From positions 62,001 to 126,000 of the forward strand of contig NZ_JXYA01000004.1 in NCBI RefSeq assembly GCF_000967655.1: DNA of 64,000 bases. Reading direction: 5' to 3'. Shown here one piece after another: positions 61,884 to 64,000 of this stretch. Source of the stretch: Pseudoalteromonas rubra. Its GTDB lineage: Bacteria > Pseudomonadota > Gammaproteobacteria > Enterobacterales > Alteromonadaceae. A model generated the notes under the pieces. The model saw nothing but the letters and a program-made list of their open reading frames with translations, searched no databases and had not been told where the DNA came from. Numbering within the stretch: position 1 is the first letter of the stretch; each line of letters opens with the position of its first letter. The position numbers were made by a program, and so were the translations under genes.

Positions 61884-62465
61884 ATGGCGCAATTATATTT
61901 TTATTATTCAGCAATGAATGCGGGTAAATCTACCACTTTGTTGCAATCTGCATTTAATTATCGCGAACGGGGCATGAACCCGTTTATTCTCACTGCTGCG
62001 TTGGATGATCGCGCCGGAGTTGGCAAAGTAGCATCGCGGATCGGGCTTGAAGCCGATGCGCATACGTATGAGAGCACAACAGACTTGTTAAGTCTGATTA
62101 ATCAGTGTCATGACAAGCAATCTCTGGATTGTATTCTGGTCGATGAGAGCCAGTTTCTGAACAAGCAGCAGGTTTCACAGTTAACCGATGTGGTCGATTT
62201 GTTGGGGATCCCGGTACTGTGTTACGGGCTCAGAACCGATTTTCGCGGCGAACTGTTCGAAGGCGCACAGTATCTGCTGGCCTGGGCAGACAAGCTGATT
62301 GAGCTGAAAACGGTTTGTCACTGTGGTCGCAAGGCCAACCACGTATTAAGGCTGGACGTAACAGGGCGAGCGATTGCAGACGGTGCGCAGGTCGAAATTG
62401 GGGGTAACGACCGCTATGTTTCGGTATGCAGAAAACACTATAAAGCAGAGCTCAATAAACTCTGA
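61884..62465 (+). CDS. tdk: Thymidine kinase
   Basis: The product is 193 residues from ATG 61884, matching the E. coli Tdk N-terminus [20 protein letters not shown]. The P-loop is [22 protein letters not shown] holds the Walker B motif and catalytic Glu. The zinc lasso Cys are in [15 protein letters not shown] and SVCRKHY. It phosphorylates thymidine and deoxyuridine in the salvage pathway. The 14 upstream codons in frame are not supported by a ribosome site. Confidence 0.95.
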   Translation: MAQLYFYYSAMNAGKSTTLLQSAFNYRERGMNPFILTAALDDRAGVGKVASRIGLEADAHTYESTTDLLSLINQCHDKQSLDCILVDESQFLNKQQVSQLTDVVDLLGIPVLCYGLRTDFRGELFEGAQYLLAWADKLIELKTVCHCGRKANHVLRLDVTGRAIADGAQVEIGGNDRYVSVCRKHYKAELNKL

Positions 62466-62494
62466 ACTCTGCCTGTGAGCACCCTTTAAATTAG

Positions 62495-63361
62495 CTAAAA
62501 GCGCCAGGCGATAAAACGGCTGGTCTTTTGGCCCTGTTGCATATCAATCACTTTGATATCACGCGCTTTGGTCTTTTGCATGGCTTGTTGCAACGCGGGC
62601 AGGTTATCTTTTTTAGAGACCAGCGAGGTAAACCAGCCAACCTGCTCTGCAAAGTCCTGGCTTTCGTCAATCATAGATTTAATGAAGGCCAGCTCACCAC
62701 CCGGGCACCAGAGTTCCGGGGCATGACCACCAAAATTCAACTTCTCGGGTCGTTGTGACTTGCCCAGGTTACGCCACTTTCGCGCTGTACCGGCTTGCGC
62801 TGCCTCTGCACTTTCGTGGAAAGGTGGGTTACACATAGTCAGGTGATAACTGTCTTTTGCCCCTATGATGCCACTGAAAATGGCGTGCTGATCCTTTTGT
62901 TGCCTGATTTTGATCCCCAGCCCATTGGCTTTAGCCAGCGTTTGCGCCACAGACACAGCCATAGGATTAATATCTGAGCCGGTAAACTGCCAGCCATATT
63001 CAGCCTGACCTATCAGCGGGTAGATCAGGTTGGCGCCGGTTCCTATGTCGAGACAGCGGATCTGCTTGCCGGTGGGGATTTCGCCCTGATTGTCCTCGGC
63101 AAGTAAGTCCGCCAGGGCGTGAATATAGTCGGCGCGCCCGGGTACTGGCGGGCACAAAAATGGCTCAGGCAGTTGCCAGAACTGCACGCCATAGTCGCTG
63201 GCAAGAAGTGCCTGATTCAGTGCCACGACCGCATTTCGGTCGCTAAAGTCTATGGTGTCATGACCATGAGGGTTCTTATGTAAGTGCTGCTTTAAGGCCG
63301 GGTTTGCCTGGCAAAGCCGGGCAAAGTCATAGCCTTGTAGGTGTTTGTTTCTGGGATGCAT
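62495..63361 (-). CDS. rlmF: 23S rRNA (adenine(1618)-N6)-methyltransferase
   Basis: The product is 288 residues. It opens MHPRNKHLQGYDFARLCQAN, typical of RlmF. The SAM-binding region is IRCLDIGTGANLIYPLIGQA with the following VAVNQALL region upstream of it, and the catalytic adenine-N6 motif is TMCNPPFHESAEAA. It methylates A1618 of 23S rRNA. It converges with tdk across a 29-base gap without a clear terminator. Confidence 0.94.
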   Translation of the reverse strand: MHPRNKHLQGYDFARLCQANPALKQHLHKNPHGHDTIDFSDRNAVVALNQALLASDYGVQFWQLPEPFLCPPVPGRADYIHALADLLAEDNQGEIPTGKQIRCLDIGTGANLIYPLIGQAEYGWQFTGSDINPMAVSVAQTLAKANGLGIKIRQQKDQHAIFSGIIGAKDSYHLTMCNPPFHESAEAAQAGTARKWRNLGKSQRPEKLNFGGHAPELWCPGGELAFIKSMIDESQDFAEQVGWFTSLVSKKDNLPALQQAMQKTKARDIKVIDMQQGQKTSRFIAWRF

Positions 63362-63495
63362 CGGATGACTATTTACTTACTTCATTGATACGCCATTATA
63401 TCTAAATTATTCGCTTTGCGCTGTGCCTTTATCGGTATTGACGGGGTGGGCAAACTTGCGATGGCCATTACTGGCTGGTACGATGAGTTTAAAAA

Positions 63496-64000
63496 ATGAC
63501 TCTATACTTTGACATGATCAAGCAAAACTCTCTCTATGTGCCGGTTGGTGAAGGCCACCAGCTTCACCTGCGTCATATTTACCATGGGCAACATTCAGGT
63601 CCGGCTGTGCTGTTCATACATGGGGCTGTTGAAAACGGCAAGATATTTTATACCCAGAGCAATAAAGGGTTAGCGCCTTTTTTAGCCAGTCAGGGCTATC
63701 AATGTTTTGTGGCCGATTTACGTGGCAGAGGGGACAGCAAACCTGCCATCAGTAAAGGGGATACACATGGTCAAACTGAGTCGATTGTTGAGGACATTCC
63801 CGCTATTTTGCAGTTTATAACGGCTAAAACGGGTAATCGTCCTCAGTTTTGGGTTGCGCATTCATGGGGCGGGGTGCTGCTAAACAGTGTCTTTGCCAGG
63901 TTTCCCAACGAAATAGAGCATGTCAGTGCCTGTGTATACTTTGGTACAAAACGCAGCCTCTATAATCGTCATCCGGAGAAGCTGCTTAAAGCCAACCTCA
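63496..64000 (+). CDS. Alpha/beta hydrolase (3' end cut by window edge)
   Basis: From ATG 63496 an open frame runs to the window end (168 residues visible). VLFIHGAVENGKIFYTQSNK supplies the oxyanion-hole HG, VADLRGRGDSKPAI the following strand, and WVAHSWGGVLLNS the nucleophile elbow (Ser in HSWGG). It is a serine hydrolase of the Hydrolase_4/Abhydrolase type. The Asp and His of the triad are beyond the edge. Substrate unknown. Confidence 0.85.
   Translation, partial: MTLYFDMIKQNSLYVPVGEGHQLHLRHIYHGQHSGPAVLFIHGAVENGKIFYTQSNKGLAPFLASQGYQCFVADLRGRGDSKPAISKGDTHGQTESIVEDIPAILQFITAKTGNRPQFWVAHSWGGVLLNSVFARFPNEIEHVSACVYFGTKRSLYNRHPEKLLKANL

Overview
The window looks like a chromosomal segment of a marine gammaproteobacterium of the Alteromonadales, most probably Pseudoalteromonas or a close relative. 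The reasons are moderate GC content, two very large Reg_prop/Y_Y_Y sensor proteins, many secreted small proteins, a TonB-receptor/LacI/MFS/trehalase sugar locus, paired bacterioferritins next to bfd, and RlmF/Tdk proteins close to the enterobacterial ones. The genus is inferred from gene style, not from a search. I saw no rRNA, tRNA, CRISPR array, transposase or integrase.

Layout. 0-5 kb: a truncated LuxR-type regulator (minus) diverges from a 1321-residue hybrid two-component regulator. 5-6.3 kb: two paralogous minus-strand double-glycine leader peptides, below the usual ORF size cut-off, with duplicated upstream regions, then a small secreted-looking peptide. 6.7-17.7 kb: an accessory island that looks like defence. 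It holds a J-domain-like protein, a methyltransferase overlapping a PLD-helicase fused to an S24/LexA-like domain, a membrane protein, a translationally coupled two-gene cassette (second gene DUF6575-like), and a second PLD-helicase ending in a DUF3427-like region. 17.9-19.2 kb: a small secreted Cys protein and two more double-glycine peptides with a different leader (VAGG). 19.3-24 kb: a YecA/TPR-like protein, a frameshifted small gene, a 6.6-copy tandem array of ~80-bp palindromic units, a periplasmic solute-binding-like protein and a DUF4124/zincin protein.

24.5-29.6 kb is a tightly overlapping tetR-adaptor-RND permease operon. 29.7-38.7 kb holds metabolic and secreted proteins: VOC protein, threonine aldolase, a phytase-like lipoprotein with a collagen-like stalk, an Asp/Glu racemase, a phytanoyl-dioxygenase homologue whose iron motif reads HHG rather than HxD, a zinc phospholipase C-like exoprotein with a C-terminal trefoil-like domain, and a DMT transporter. 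38.7-45.3 kb is a trehalose-type utilisation locus. Its TonB receptor and its MFS/trehalase genes carry matching LacI-type operators. 45.3-48.7 kb holds two tandem WD40-like lipoproteins and a membrane protein with a degenerate NERD-like domain. 48.9-57.2 kb holds a CDF metal transporter and two large signalling proteins. 57.5-58.7 kb is an iron-storage module: bfd plus two bacterioferritin subunits of complementary chemistry. 59-64 kb holds an alkylation repair pair (Ada/AlkA fusion and Ogt), an SBP-like protein, tdk, rlmF and a truncated alpha/beta hydrolase.

The items most worth a second look are the two families of dispersed double-glycine peptides, the HHG dioxygenase/halogenase-like protein, and the helicase-flanked cassette with the S24-fused helicase.
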